Below, piece by piece: positions 1-10,566 of a stretch of DNA of 64,000 bases. Source of the stretch: Heloderma charlesbogerti. Taxonomy: Eukaryota > Chordata > Lepidosauria > Squamata > Helodermatidae. The stretch is from the NCBI GenBank assembly GCA_026122225.1, contig JANEZZ010003061.1:5270001-5334000 (forward strand), in the 5' to 3' direction. The first letter of the stretch is position 1, and the number at the start of each line of letters is the position of its first letter. Under the pieces are notes generated by a model that was given only the letters and a program-made list of their open reading frames with translations, was not told where the DNA came from and did no database searches. A program made the translations under genes and the position numbers.

Positions 1-249
1 AACATACCACGGTGCCATCTACTGGATGTATAATGAAACATATAGAACTTCTTTGGTCTTATAGGCCCCTTCCAACCCTACTATTCTACTACTCTGTGAA
101 CTTGCAGATAAAGAAACTCCTAGTGAAAAAAAAGGGGAAGTGCATGGAAAAGTCTGATCTTTGTCCTGCAAAGAATCCAGAAGCAAAAGCCTCACTAAAG
201 TTGCAGATAAAAAGCCTCTGTGTAGAGAAGCCCACGGTGTCTTAAATGT

Positions 250-292
250 GAACGCGCGCGTGCGCGCGCACACACACACACACACACACACA
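250..292. repeat. Alternating purine-pyrimidine run (CG/CA), Z-DNA prone
   Basis: A run of ACGCGCGCG, TGCGCGCG and then (CA)n alternates purine and pyrimidine without a break for about 40 bases. CG-rich alternation of this kind is the classic sequence that can adopt left-handed Z-DNA. It lies in the first copy of the local duplication and is missing from the second. Confidence 0.8.
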
Positions 293-411
293 GAGTTATA
301 CAGAAAGAGGGTCAATGTTTTTTTGTTTTTTTTAAGGAAAAGTATTAAAAGTAAAATTCACAATGTTACAATGAACCAAGCCAAAACTAGGCAGGCCTCA
401 TGGGGGTCAAT

Positions 412-560
412 GGGGGCATAGCTCAGCGGTAGAGCCCCCACTTTGCATGTAGAAGGTCCCAGGTTCAGTCCCTGGCATCTCCAGGTAGGGCTAGAAAAAC
501 CCCTACCTGAAACCCTGTAGAGCCATTGGGGGGCCACAGATTCTCCACCCCTGCCCTATA
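412..560 (+). repeat. tRNA-Ala-like SINE, copy 1
   Basis: The head GGGGGCATAGCTCAGCGG, a TGC anticodon-like triplet at about 447 and the B-box GGTTCAGTCCC resemble tRNA-Ala. The acceptor and anticodon stems do not pair, so this is a SINE head and not a tRNA gene. The body is truncated compared with the copy at 701-890. Confidence 0.65.
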
Positions 561-700
561 AACTAGTAAGGTTAATGGCTAGACACATGGTGTCTTAAAT
601 GTGAACACACAGAGCTATAAAGAAAGAGGATCAATGTTTTTTTTAAGGAAAAGTATTAAAAACCAATGTTGCAATAAACCAAAGGTAGGCAGGCCGGGGT

Positions 701-890
701 GGGGAGCATAGCTTAGTAGCAGAACACCTGCTTTGCACACAGAAGGTACCAGGCTCAACCCCTGGCATCTCCAGGGAAAGCTAGAAAAAACTACCTGAAA
801 CCCTGGAGAGCCACAGCCAGTAGTATCAGCAATACCGGGCTAGATGGACCAATGGTCAGACTCAGTATAAGGCAGCTTCCTGTGTTCCCA
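701..890 (+). repeat. tRNA-Ala-like SINE, copy 2
   Basis: This copy has a diverged tRNA-Ala-like head and then the longer body ending GGCTAGATGGACCAATGG, TCAGACTCAGTATAAGGCAG and CTTCCTGTGTTCC. That tail is shared with the third copy at 47662-47842 and is typical of a very common reptilian SINE. It abuts a CR1 fragment at about 893. Confidence 0.65.
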
Positions 891-892
891 AG

Positions 893-1240
893 ATGCAGCT
901 ACAGCATCCCTGACAGATGGCTGTTCAGACTCTGCTTCAATATCTCCAGCGAAGGAGAGCCCACTGCCTCCTGAGGCAGTTTATTCTGCTGCCAAACAGC
1001 TCCCGTGGTTAGGAAGTTTCTCCTAGCCAAAATCTCCTTCCCTGCAACTTCCACCAATTGGTTCTAGTCCTGCCCTCTGGAACGACAGAGAACGTGTCTG
1101 CTCCATCTTTGGCAAGTCAGCCTTTCAGATATGTGAAGTCCACTATCATGTCTCCCCTTAATCTTCCCTTTTCCAGGCGAAACATGATCACCTCTTTCAA
1201 CCCTTCCTCATTGGACTTGGTTTCCAGACCACGAACCTGA
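893..1240 (-). mobile_element. CR1 LINE 3' fragment, antisense
   Basis: Phrases such as CATCCCTGACAGATGGCTGT, TTAGGAAGTTTCTCCTAG and TTGGACTTGGTTTCCAGACC are typical of the reverse complement of CR1 non-LTR retrotransposon ORF2 and 3' ends. The first phrase recurs in the CR1 fragment at 22862. The piece is 5'-truncated, as most CR1 copies are. It has no intact reading frame. Confidence 0.7.
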
Positions 1241-1393
1241 ACATTTCCTGAACATTGTTGTGAACAATGTTGGATGGTTCAGAAATGTAATAAACAAACC
1301 AACAAACATGCTTCAGTTTATCAATTTTTTCTTAAAATATGGGGCAGTATACTCCATTGCCCATGTGCCTCCAGTGGTTATATTGCGTCCACC

Positions 1394-1516
1394 CAGCCTA
1401 ATAGCCTTCAGATGTTTTGGACTACAACCCTAATCATCCCTGACCACTGGCCATGTTTGGGGCTGATAGAAGTTATAGTCCAAAACATTTGGAGGGCACC
1501 AGGTTGAGGAAGGCTG
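1394..1516. mobile_element. Palindromic hAT-like MITE, family A
   Basis: The left end reads CAGCCTAATAGCCTTCAGATG and the right end GGAGGGCACCAGGTTGAG then GAAGGCTG. The interior has ACTACAACCC and its near-complement GTTATAGT. This is one of about 13 copies of family A in the window; clearer examples lie at 17672-17788 and 28758-28873. No clear target-site duplication survives at this copy. Confidence 0.6.
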
Positions 1517-2996
1517 CACCTATTGGGTGGGTGCCATGGAATCATGGGGTCAGCAGAAGTTTTTCTCAACCTCCTCACCTTACACCCTGCAAATTTCCTC
1601 AAATAATTAAAAAAAAACCCCTCACCAAACTGCAGCACTCTTTTGCTTATTACCACCCTGACTGTTCCCAAGCCAACAGTCAGCGATGCGTCAATTCTCT
1701 TATAGAAGCCCCCAAATTATTTGCGTGTCAGTCATGTAAGCACAGCAAAGTGGTATCATATCCAGGCTTCAAAGCTAAAAGGCATTTGCACTATAGGTTG
1801 AAAGGGAAGTGAATATATGTGAAAGGAAACCAGAGATCACATGTTATATGCAAGAAAAGAAAACGGTCTAAGATCTATCTAAATAGCACAAAAATGAAAA
1901 GTACAAGATTGCTTACACAAATGCACTGTCTGGTGGGAGGAGTGGGATACCAGGTAGGGTCCCTAAAACTTATGTTGTTCCAAGTCCATTCCTCCGCACC
2001 CCCCGCCAAGCCATTTCAAGGGGTTTAAATGGTTGTGGGGAGGGGGCAGATGGCTGACATCCATTGGGTTGTATCCAATGGTGTCCTTCAGCCAGCAGAA
2101 TGCGTATCAATGGCGGATGGATATCATTTCCTTCCCTGCTGCAGCTCCCCCCCCATGCACATCCCAAATCTGCTTCAGGGATTTGGGGTTCCTCCAGAGC
2201 AAATGGAGGGAGCATGTGGGGGCTGCAGGGATGTTAGATTTAGCCCCATTGTTCCCAAGCATGTTAGGCCCAGAACAAAGAAGCCGGGAGAAATCAGGAA
2301 ACACGGATGGCCGGTTCCATCTGGAAAAAGCTCCCATGGATTTCCTAGGTCCCATCTTTAATACAGAAAAGTGGTCTGAGAGGGCAAAGGGGTGGCTGAA
2401 CACACTGGGGGATGGGACCATGCAACATATGTGACACCCCAGGCAACGTCAGGCTTGTAACAGCCAGTCAGAAAAATGGAAATGTCTGCATCTCAAGCAA
2501 AGGAAGGGAAATTTGAACTAAGCGCTCTCAAGTGTTGAGCGATTAAGTAGAATGAGGAAAGATATAGCGATGCCTCACACCCTATGGGGCAGGCTGACAG
2601 GAATTAGGAAATTCCTTCAGAGCATTTGCAGGCTACTCAGGCTGTCAGGCAACAACATCTGGGCAGGAAACGGGAGGGAAGAAAGGCTTCTGTTGTCTAA
2701 CAACAGTTAATGAATCCATGTTGGATGTCTGCTCTGTAGGCTTTGCAGCAAAAAAAAAAAAAAAAGGAAAGTTTTGCTGTTTTGAAAGTGGAAACCGGTA
2801 CAGTCAAATTGTCCCAGTCTTAGAAATCTGGCTGATACAGACCACTTGGATCACAAGAAGTAAAGTGATGTGGTCTTGTGAATGGGCCAGGAGTGATGTT
2901 AAGAGGTAATGAATTGCTGACTGGATGCCTACCTGAACAGGTGATAGGCATATTCTGTAGTGAGATTAAATCTGTTTAATCTGTAGTGAGATTAAA

Positions 2997-5960
2997 CAAC
3001 AACAACTTGATCCTAAATCAAGCCTCTGGAGATAGAATTGAACCTCTTGATGAATTGTTAATTGGCTTTACCTAGTGTCAAGATGTTTGCGTTATCAGCA
3101 ACAACTGTTTTTGTGAATATGCTACAAATTCTGGATAACACAGCACTGACATTTGAGGAGATAGATGAGGAGCCATATTGTTTTTGCCAGCATACCCAAG
3201 TACAATGTCTCTGATAACTGGGTCTTCAAAGATGTACTTAGATTTGTCACTGTGTCTGGCTCATATTAAGTTGTCAAGAGAGTAGTTGCTCATGAGTGCT
3301 TGGAAATTTATTTTCACTATGTTGAGTAATTTTGGCTCTCCTGCAGCATTCTTGAAATGGGTTAGAATTTTATATTCAACCCCAGGAACTAGAGTTATAC
3401 CTAATGGTCTTTTTTTCTACTTTCTTTTCCCTTGGAAGAGGTATGAGACAGAGACGTCCACTTTCTCCTTTGATAAGTGATTTATGTTTGGAACCTCTGG
3501 TGTCTGCTACTAGGCAGAATGGTAGCGGCTTTGCGCATGATACTTTAGAATTTAATGTTATTTTTTATGCTGATGATCTTTTATTGTTTCTCTCAAAATG
3601 CCAGTCATCAGTTCCGACTTTCATGCAGTTAATTAACACTTTTGTTAATTTGTCTGGCTATTCAATGAACTGATCAAAGTTTGAACTGATGCCGATTGAT
3701 GCTACTATATCTTGTAGTGTATTAACTAATTATCCATTTCGATGGTGCCCAGATGCTATTACTTATTTGGGAGTACTTATTCTCAGAGACATATCTCAAA
3801 TGATTAAGCTTAATTGGAATAAATTGATTAATGAGCTTTCATGGGATTTAGATAGATGGGCATCTTTAAAGTTGAGTTTGTGGAATAAGGTAAATGGATT
3901 CAAGACGAATATTTTCTTTGGATTGTTTATGTTATATGTGTGATTCCTTTATACCTGGCAAATATTTTCAAAACCTCAGTGCTTTCTTTTGTAATGTTGT
4001 GGGGGTTCCTCCCCACTATGAATATCCTTGAAAATATGCAACTTCCAATTAAAGAAAGTGGGTTTGGCTTTCTGAATCTTGCTTTATATCATTAGGCCTA
4101 CTTGTTGACCTCTTCTAAATTTTGGTATTTCACACTTAGATCATTTTTTCCACCTTGGTCAGTCTGGATCCTTTCTCTAAATGGATGGCATTAGGTTCTC
4201 AGCACATTAAAATGGATAGTATTCGTCCCAGTTACGGCTGTTAGAGACTTCTGGTGTATAATGTCACATCAGTTATATTTTGAACCATTTTCTCACGATA
4301 AATTGACCATGTAGGGAAGCCCAGATTTAAAAATTGTTAAGAAAATGTTTTTGTGGTGGGCTTTGGATGGATAAGTTGATTTTTACCTTAGATCAAGTGG
4401 TGGGTGTTGGTGATGAGTTTTTGTCATTCTCAGCTTTGCGTGCCAAATACGAATTGCCTGCTGAGGCTGAATGGCAATACTCGCAGTTGCAACATTTGTT
4501 AGAATCTAGGTTTGGCCCTGCCACTTTTACAGCTCCAGAATCTCCTTCACATTGGAAACACTTATTGAGCCCAATCAGTTATACCGACCTCACGATCCAT
4601 GTTTATAAATATTTATTATTTGTGAATAAATTATTGGTGAATTGGATCATTCCATTTTGCCTAATCAATGGATAGCCACTTTAGCATCTGTATGTGAAGC
4701 ATCTATGGATCTCAGGTTACACTGTATTCAGCAAAAAAAATTGTCTGTGTCTATTGTAGGCCACAACGTCTCTTTAATAAGAGTTTGTCTACGTCGGTTA
4801 ATTGTTGGAGGTGTAACACAGCTAATGGTTCTTTTAACCATATGTTTTGGCAAAGTCCAATAGCTGCCTCTTTTGGGGATGAGGTTATTATATGGATAAA
4901 CTTCGTATTGGAACACTCTTTAATACTTACAGATATACATATCCTTTTAAATTATCTACCTGCTGTCATGTTCCTACCTTGCGATCAACACACTCCAGGA
5001 AACAAGGCTTCAGGCTAACTCTACTTTATTAGTTAATGACTAGCTTCTTTACAAATGCAGATTCTAGGAAACTCTCAGACTGCATAGAACCAGCTAATCT
5101 ACACATCTACGAATATCAATAGAGGAGACGAAGTGGGAGTTAGAGAAGTTGCCAGCAGTCTGGGCATGAACTTCATGGCCAGACTTGCTTTGCTGGGATG
5201 CCCCTCCCTTAGGGTGGCTCCCTTCTACATTGGCTTCCACAAGTGGCCAACCTGTCCGAGTGTCTGATCCCTGCCCCTAACTTTTCCCACTTTGATCTTC
5301 AATGGACCTTAGCATCCCTCAAGTCGCACCCCTCACCCTCCTCCTCCTCCGAAACTTGAATTCTTATGGTGGAGAAATGGGGGAGCCATTCAGGCTGGGC
5401 CATCTGTGTGTCAAGGTCCTGGGAAAAAGTCTCACCGTATCTGGGCTCACTAGGGAGGGAGCCTCCCTCTGTTCTTGCTGTTTTCGTTCTAATTCTGAAT
5501 CTGAGCTGCCAGACATCTCCACACACTCAGATTCATTCCTGACACCTGCTTCCTGGAAGTCAATACATGGTAAGCGCAAATGGATTTTCCGCGCCTTTTT
5601 TTGACAGCTAAAACACTGAGATTACATCAGAAGGATAAATGCTCACCTCCTATAATGCAATGGATTGAAGACCTTTTAGTACTTCTTACATTTGAACAGG
5701 TGGTATATAGATGCTACCTGCAAATGGATACATTTGAATCTTTAGTCAGCCTTTGTCGAACTTTATGTATAATTCTTAGAAAGCTGTATTTTAATATGTA
5801 TACATGTGCATACGTGCACACATGCACACAAACTTTATAAGAATGCATTGAAATTTATATATTCAAATGTATGTAACTACAAAAAAAATCTTTTCTTCTT
5901 CTGTTTAGTTTTGTTTTTGTTTTGTTGAAGTTTCTCAATAAAAATAATTTTTAAAAAATG
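2997..5960 (+). mobile_element. Decayed L1-type LINE ORF2 fragment, split by a solo LTR
   Basis: Disjointed frames spell L1-like reverse transcriptase. AFLKWVRILY sits near 3345, then RQRRPLSPLISDL near 3440-3480, then FYADDLLLFL near 3561-3592, the catalytic YADD-type site. Near 4330-4500 is the L1 C-terminal region (a Trp-rich segment, then FLSFSALRAKYELP), then the NCWRCNTANGSFNHMFW zinc-knuckle-like segment near 4799-4850. The reading resumes after 5550 and ends in an A-rich tail near 5930-5960. Many stops and shifts make it inactive. It is 5'-truncated; the left edge is approximate. A 17-bp direct repeat (TCTGTAGTGAGATTAAA, about 2954 and 2979) lies just upstream. Confidence 0.75.
4964..5544 (-). 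mobile_element. Solo LTR of a retroelement, antisense, nested in L1
   Basis: A 581-bp block interrupts the L1. It begins TGTCATGTTCC, ends CATTCCTGACA (TGTCA/TGACA inverted termini) and is flanked by an exact 5-bp target-site duplication, CCTGC (4959-4963 and 5545-5549). On the minus strand an AATAAA signal (5025-5030) lies about 60 bases before the 3' end, as in an LTR R/U5 region, so the LTR points against FLT1. No internal retroelement sequence remains, so recombination between two LTRs probably removed it. Whether it derives from an endogenous retrovirus or a Gypsy-like element was not determined. Confidence 0.8.
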
Positions 5961-6243
5961 TTTGCTTGTTGTTCTATATGCATCCATTGGTGCTCTGAGG
6001 ACAGTTGCATCCATTTTATAAGAAATAGAAGTTGAGCAGCAGCATAATATAATTCCAGATTTGGCACTACAAGGCCTTTTTTCTGGGGTCTGCTAAGAGT
6101 TGCTCACTTCAACCTTGGCTCCTGTCCTCATCCAATAAAATCTGGCAATAACTTGTCCCATTTGGCAAGGGCTAGAGTATGTAGTTTAAGTGGAATATTT
6201 TGGAACTAGAAGGCTAGACATGATATTCATCCATACTGTAGCT

Positions 6244-6613
6244 CAGGGGTGCAGATCTTCAGACCTGGAGGCTAAATCTGGCCCTCTAAAGTTCCCCAGA
6301 TGGCCCTACCCCCATTGCTTGGCCCCACCCCTTTTGTCCATTGCCTGGCTCCACCCCTTTTCCCACAACCACCAGTTGTTTGGTGGTTTCCTGGTTTTTG
6401 TGCAGTGTTTCTCTCCATTCCAAAAGGTTGAAATGCTTCTCCCAAGGCTTAGTTTCTGACAGTAAAAACTTTAAGCTAAAATATGCTGGTATTTTTGGTA
6501 TTTTGGCCATGCCCCTTTTGTCTTCAGCCCCACCCACCACTGGAGGGTGGCCCCCAAGAGCTTCTCTGAAACAGAATTCCGGCCCTTTGGCTGAAAGAGG
6601 GTCAACACCTCTA
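6244..6613. mobile_element. hAT-like non-autonomous element, family C
   Basis: The element starts CAGGGGTGCAGA and ends GTCAACACCTCTA, which are imperfect inverted ends. It is flanked by an exact 8-bp duplication, CTGTAGCT (6236-6243 and 6614-6621), the mark of hAT transposition. The interior has the repeated theme GGCCCTACCCC / GGCCCCACCCC and TTCCGGCCCTTTGGCTGAAAG. Related sequence lies at 18515-18648, 24230-24480, 25255-25470 and 61855-61945. It has no transposase. Confidence 0.75.
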
Positions 6614-7742
6614 CTGTAGCTATTCTGGTTAACTATGGTAATCTGGTTAGCCTTACTCCACTTTTGAGTGTCAGAGCAAATTTGCGTGTACAAGAGCTGA
6701 TAGCTGAGTTTATATAGTGCATGTATCAGGGGTGAGATGTGAACCCCCAAATATCACCAAAGTGTAGTAACCCAAAGGCAAGGCAAGTGGTTGTGGCATT
6801 CACACCTTTTCAATGGAATATGTTTACACTGAATAGTACAATTAAAACCTCTTTGGTGTTCCATATGTGAAGTGGCCCTGAGCAAAACTGATATGCGAAT
6901 ATCCCAGCTGGCTGCTTTCTTTGGTGCCCTTTAAATGTTATTATTGCCATCTGGGAGCCACCTTTATGAAAGCAGCTCCCATACGAATGGGATCATGTTT
7001 GAAGGAACAATCTTATGCATATTTAAACAGGAAAACTTCCTACAACTCCCAGCATTCCCCAGCCAGCATGGCCTGGGTAACATTTCAAGGGCCCCATATT
7101 GTTATAACACAGATGGCAATTGTTATTTCATTCATTCATTTCATTTCTATACTGCCTAATAGCTGAAGCTCTCTCAGCTGTCTTGTCCACAACAATTATA
7201 TGGTGGCATTATATACAAAACACCAGCATATTTTAGCTCAGTGCTCTTACTTACCTTAGGAGAGGGATTTCAGCCTTTTAGAACGGGGAAAAAACATGCA
7301 AAACTGGGAAACCATGCATGACTAGCAGTCAAGGAAATGGGTTGGGGCCAGGGGAAGCTGCTACCAAGAGAGACAAGCGACTCTGCTGAGTGAGGTGAGC
7401 TTTCGTGTGTGGGATCCCAAAAAGTTTGGTGGAGGGCCCTTTTGCGAGTGAAGCCTTTTCTCTTGCAGAAGGTCCTTTCGTGTCATAGATGGCAGTTCCT
7501 GGATTCCTCCTGATATGTGTTTAAGGATGATGTTACCAAGGCATGGATAACTGTTGCCAGATAAGACTTATGTGTACAGGCATATTTTGTACAGCTCTTG
7601 CAAGTTCAATTAAAACCGTTTGAGATGAAATGCTACGTACTGTCGACTTCCTTCAATATATGTTAAACGCCAGCTTTTTTTACAAAAAAACGACAACCCA
7701 AATTTGCTGTTTATAAAAATGCTTGTGACTTGATTTTTCCAG

Positions 7743-7849
7743 GAGTATCGGAGAGCTCAAACCTGGAGCTAATAACCTTGACCTGCACCTGCGTAGCAGC
7801 AACACTCTTCTGGCTTCTATTAACGCTCTTCATACGTAAGCTAAAAAGG
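7743..7849 (+). CDS. FLT1: FLT1 exon 16: extracellular stalk end and transmembrane helix
   Basis: The exon enters in phase 1 and leaves in phase 0 (107 bases). It encodes a short juxtamembrane stalk, SNLELITL, then the membrane helix TCTCVAATLFWLLLTLFI, then the basic stop-transfer RKLKR. This helix sequence is almost identical to human FLT1 and unlike KDR or FLT4. Acceptor TTTTTCCAG at 7742; donor GTAAAG at 7850. The exon is absent from soluble FLT1 isoforms, which end in upstream introns outside this window. Confidence 0.96.
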
Positions 7850-8102
7850 GTAAAGACAAATTCTCTTCAGATTTTCTAACTGGCATGTAAACAAGTTTAA
7901 ATGATCCAGTATAATATATCTTAGCCAGACACGTATAATTCATGAGTGTGCATGAGGTGGTCTACTTCGTGCAAGAAGAAGTCTGATCTGCAGGCTGAAT
8001 TCATAGATGCCACCGTAAAGTGGACTTCAGATACTAGCCTTCTCCTCAAGGTACAAATTGCTAAACAAAACTATTGTCTTCCAGCCATTTAAAAATCTAA
8101 CA

Positions 8103-8233
8103 CAGCCTTCCCCAACCAGGTGCCCCCCAGGTGTTTTAGACTACAGCTCCGATCATCCCTGACCATTGCTCATGCTGGCTGGGGCAGATGGGAGTTGACA
8201 TCCATCTGGAGGGCACCAGGTTGGGGAAGGCTG
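8103..8233. mobile_element. Palindromic hAT-like MITE, family A
   Basis: Inverted ends CAGCCTTCCCCAACCAGGTG and CACCAGGTTGGGGAAGGCTG are perfect complements over 20 bases. The interior carries a diverged palindrome. The flanks (ATCTAACA and CACTTACA) match at only 5 of 8 positions, so any 8-bp duplication has decayed. Confidence 0.75.
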
Positions 8234-8303
8234 CACTTACATATTCATTGTAGCATGAGCTTTCTGAGGCAAGAACCTGCTTCATCAGGTGCACAATATA
8301 GAC

Positions 8304-8697
8304 CAGGGATAGGCAATCTGGTGCCTTCCAGTCCAGATGTTTTTGACTACAACTCCCAGTGAGAGTGAGAGCCAGTGCGGTGTAGTGGTTAGAGTGTTGA
8401 ACTATGACTTGATCCGGGTTCACGTCTCCACTCAGCCAGGAAGTTCATTGGGTGTCTTGGGGCCAGTCACTGACTCTTGGCCTTACCCTCTTCATGGTGT
8501 GGTTCTGAGGATAAAATTGAGAGGGGGAGGAGGATCATCTACACCACTTTGGGCTCCTTGGAGGAAAAGCAGAATAGAAATGTGACAAATAAAATAAATA
8601 ATAATAAATACACTCTCAGAATCCCTGGCCATGCTGACTGGGGCTTTTGGGAGTTGTAGTACAAAACATCGGGAGGGTACTGGGTTGTCAGCCCCTG
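8304..8697. mobile_element. hAT-like MITE family A, interrupted by a SINE
   Basis: The left half (CAGGGATAGGCAATCTGGTG to 8358) and the right half (about 8612-8697, ending TCAGCCCCTG) belong to one element. Its 8-bp flanks ATATAGAC (8296-8303) and ATGTAGAC (8698-8705) match at 7 of 8 positions. The SINE at 8367-8610 sits in the middle, so the MITE was already in place when the SINE inserted. Confidence 0.7.
8367..8610 (+). repeat. tRNA-derived SINE, nested in a MITE
   Basis: The head GCCAGTGCGGTGTAGTGG, TTAGAGTGTTG and the B-box-like GGGTTCACGTCTCCACTC give a tRNA-like promoter. The body has TTGGGGCCAGTCACTGACTC, and the tail is an AT-rich run of AAATAA units. It resembles the tRNA-derived SINEs common in squamates (possibly of the Sauria type, which is mobilised by BovB). 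The family name is inference. Confidence 0.65.
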
Positions 8698-9454
8698 ATG
8701 TAGACCACGTTTCCCCAACCAGGCATCCATCAGATGTTTTGGACTGCAACTCCCATCAGCCCCAGTCAGCATGACCAATGATCAGAAGTGCTGGGTGCTC
8801 CATTTCATGAAGCTGATGAAGCAGACTCTTGCCTGTGAAAGCTCATTCTGCAATAACTCTATATGCCTTCAAGGTAACATAATACTCTTTGTTGGTTTTG
8901 CTGGAACGGACTAACACAGTTGCTTGTCTTTCTCGTGCGAAAAAATTCCTGTCAGTTTTCACCTAAGTGACAACTTAGTGATACCTACTAAGTGATACCT
9001 ACAGTGACAACTAAGTGATACCTACCACAACATCTAACCCCAGAGCAACCGGCATGGGGTGAAGCACTGGATTGTCACTAAATGGCCACCACAGCAGAGA
9101 GGGGCCAGAGGAAAGCCTTACATTGGGCACCCATTCTGGTCTTGCAAATGGCGCCATACATAATCCTATGGACGTGACTTGGGTGCAGCTTCCTAGCTGA
9201 ATTCACACTGAACCACAGGTGGAATCCTGGATCAATTTGGCTTTCCGCTACAAAACGTCACCTGACAGTGGGGAAAAAATGGTTTCCAAGACTGACTTAT
9301 GAAAAGAAATATTTCACATCTTCCCCCATAATAAATACTATGGGTAGTATCCAACTAGCCCTAATGATGTTGTGCTAGCATAAAACAACAGTTGTGCAAT
9401 GTAAATAGCACCTGTTAGGGCAATAGCAAAAGACAGTGATTTGATTGTTCTGTT

Positions 9455-10566
9455 TTGTTGTTGTTCAGTCGTTAAGTCGTGTCCGACTCTTCATGACCCC
9501 ATGGACCATATCATGCCAGGCCTTCCTGTCCTCCGCTCTCTCCCGGAGCGTGCTCAAGTTCATATTCATTGCATCGGTGATGCTATCTAGCCATCTCATC
9601 CTCTGCCGTCCCCTTCTCCTTTTGCCTTCAATCTTTCCCAGCATCAGGGTCTTTTCCAGGGAGGTTTCTCTTTGCATTAGGTGGCCAAAATATTTGAACT
9701 TCAGCTTCAGTATCTGTCCTTCCAATGAGCAGTCAGGGTTGATTTCCTTTAGGATGGACTGATTTGACCTCCTTGCAGTCCAGGGGACTCGTAAGAGTCT
9801 TCTCCAGCACCACAGTTCGAAAGCATCAGTTCTTCGGCGCTCAGCCTTCCTTATAGTCGAGCTCTCACAGCCATACATTACTACTGGGAAAACCATAGCT
9901 TTGATTATGTGGACCTTTGTCGGCAAGATGATGTCTCTGCTTCTTACTATGCTGTCTAGGTTTGCCATAGCTTTCCTCCCAAGGAGCAAGCGTCTTTTAA
10001 TTTCATGGCTACAGTCACCGTCTGCGGTGATCTTGGAACCCAAGAAAATAAAATCTGTCACTGTTTCCATTTCTTCCCCTTCTATATGCCAGGAAGTGAT
10101 GGGGTCAGATGCCATGATCTTAGTTTTGTTAATGTTGAGTTTCAAACCAGCTTTTGCAGTCTCCACTTTCACCCTCAACAAGAGGCTCTTTAGATCCTCT
10201 TCACTTTCTGCCATTAGGGTGGTATCATCTGCATATCGGAGGTTGTTGATAATTCTCCTGGCAATCTTAATTCTGACCTGTGATTCATCCAACCTGGTGT
10301 TTCTCATGATGTACTCTGCATATAAGTTAAATAAGCAGGGCGACAATATGCAGCCTTGTCGTACTCCTTTCCCAATTTGGAACCAATTGGTTGTTCCATA
10401 TCTGGTTCTTACTGTTGCTTCTTGACCCTCGTACGGGTTTCTCAGGAGACAGGTAAGGTGGTCTGGTACTCTCATCTCTTTCAGAATTTGCCACAGTTTG
10501 TTGTGATCCACACAATCAAAGGCTTTAGCGTAGTCAGTGAAGCAGAAATAGACGCTTTTCTGGGCA
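9455..10566 (-). mobile_element. BovB (RTE-clade) LINE, 5'-truncated, with open reverse-transcriptase frame
   Basis: A minus-strand open frame from 10607 down to 9465 covers the C-terminal half of the BovB polyprotein without any stop. It begins inside the reverse transcriptase (KSVYFCFTDYAKAFDCVDH). It goes on through RQGCILSPCLFNLY and the catalytic LRYADDTTLMAE, and ends in the WCWRRLLRVPWTARRSN and KAWHDMVHGVMKSRTRL region. The 3' end carries the RTE-type (GTT)n/(AAC)n end near 9455. The apurinic endonuclease and the first RT motifs are absent, so it cannot move by itself. It is antisense to FLT1. The first codons of the open frame, upstream of about 10566, are flanking DNA. Confidence 0.9.

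Larger units (their letters stand above)
235..830 (+). repeat. Diverged local tandem duplication containing SINE heads
   Basis: Two stretches share the same order of landmarks. Each begins GGTGTCTTAAATGTGAAC (about 236 and 589), followed by ACACACAGAG, TATA, AGAAAGAGG, TCAATGTTTTT and AAGGAAAAGTATTAAAA. Each then has a tRNA-like head (412 and 701), CTGGCATCTCCAGG, and ACCTGAAACCCTG. The unit is about 353 bp in the first copy and shorter in the second, which lacks the long CG/CA run. Similarity outside the SINE shows that a whole segment was copied, not that two SINEs inserted independently. Confidence 0.75.
1..7742 (+). other. FLT1: FLT1 intron 15 (3' portion)
   Basis: No coding exon was found here; none of the open frames resembles an Ig domain. 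The intron ends in a pyrimidine-rich tract and AG at 7741-7742. It holds a diverged tandem duplication with SINE heads (235-830), a CR1 piece (893-1240), a hAT-like palindromic element (1394-1516), an L1 fragment split by a solo LTR (2997-5960) and a hAT-like element (6244-6613). Bases 2060-2450 begin with a GGGTTGTATCC-type end and resemble 50211-50450, so they are probably a further repeat family. Bases 6983-7075 resemble the TAA-flanked family seen at 38556. I see nothing definite in 1540-2050 or 2460-2940. Bases 6620-7740 hold little else, apart from a LINE-tail-like stretch near 7135-7200. Confidence 0.85.

Noticed and set aside
412..483. Possible tRNA-Ala gene
   Set aside because: The A and B boxes and a TGC triplet are visible, but the acceptor and anticodon stems do not pair, and the following sequence matches the SINE body of other copies.
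5299..5579. Minus-strand frames of 71-75 codons in the solo LTR as a viral or host protein
   Set aside because: They lie wholly in the LTR and lack any recognised motif; the LTR borders explain the block.
1..7742. A soluble-FLT1 alternative terminal exon
   Set aside because: Soluble forms arise in introns further upstream (human introns 13-14). No exon-like reading with a stop and poly(A) signal was found in this part.
9901..10425. A 174-codon open frame on the plus strand, with a near copy on the minus strand at 42861-43385
   Set aside because: Both are antisense shadows of the BovB reverse transcriptase frame.
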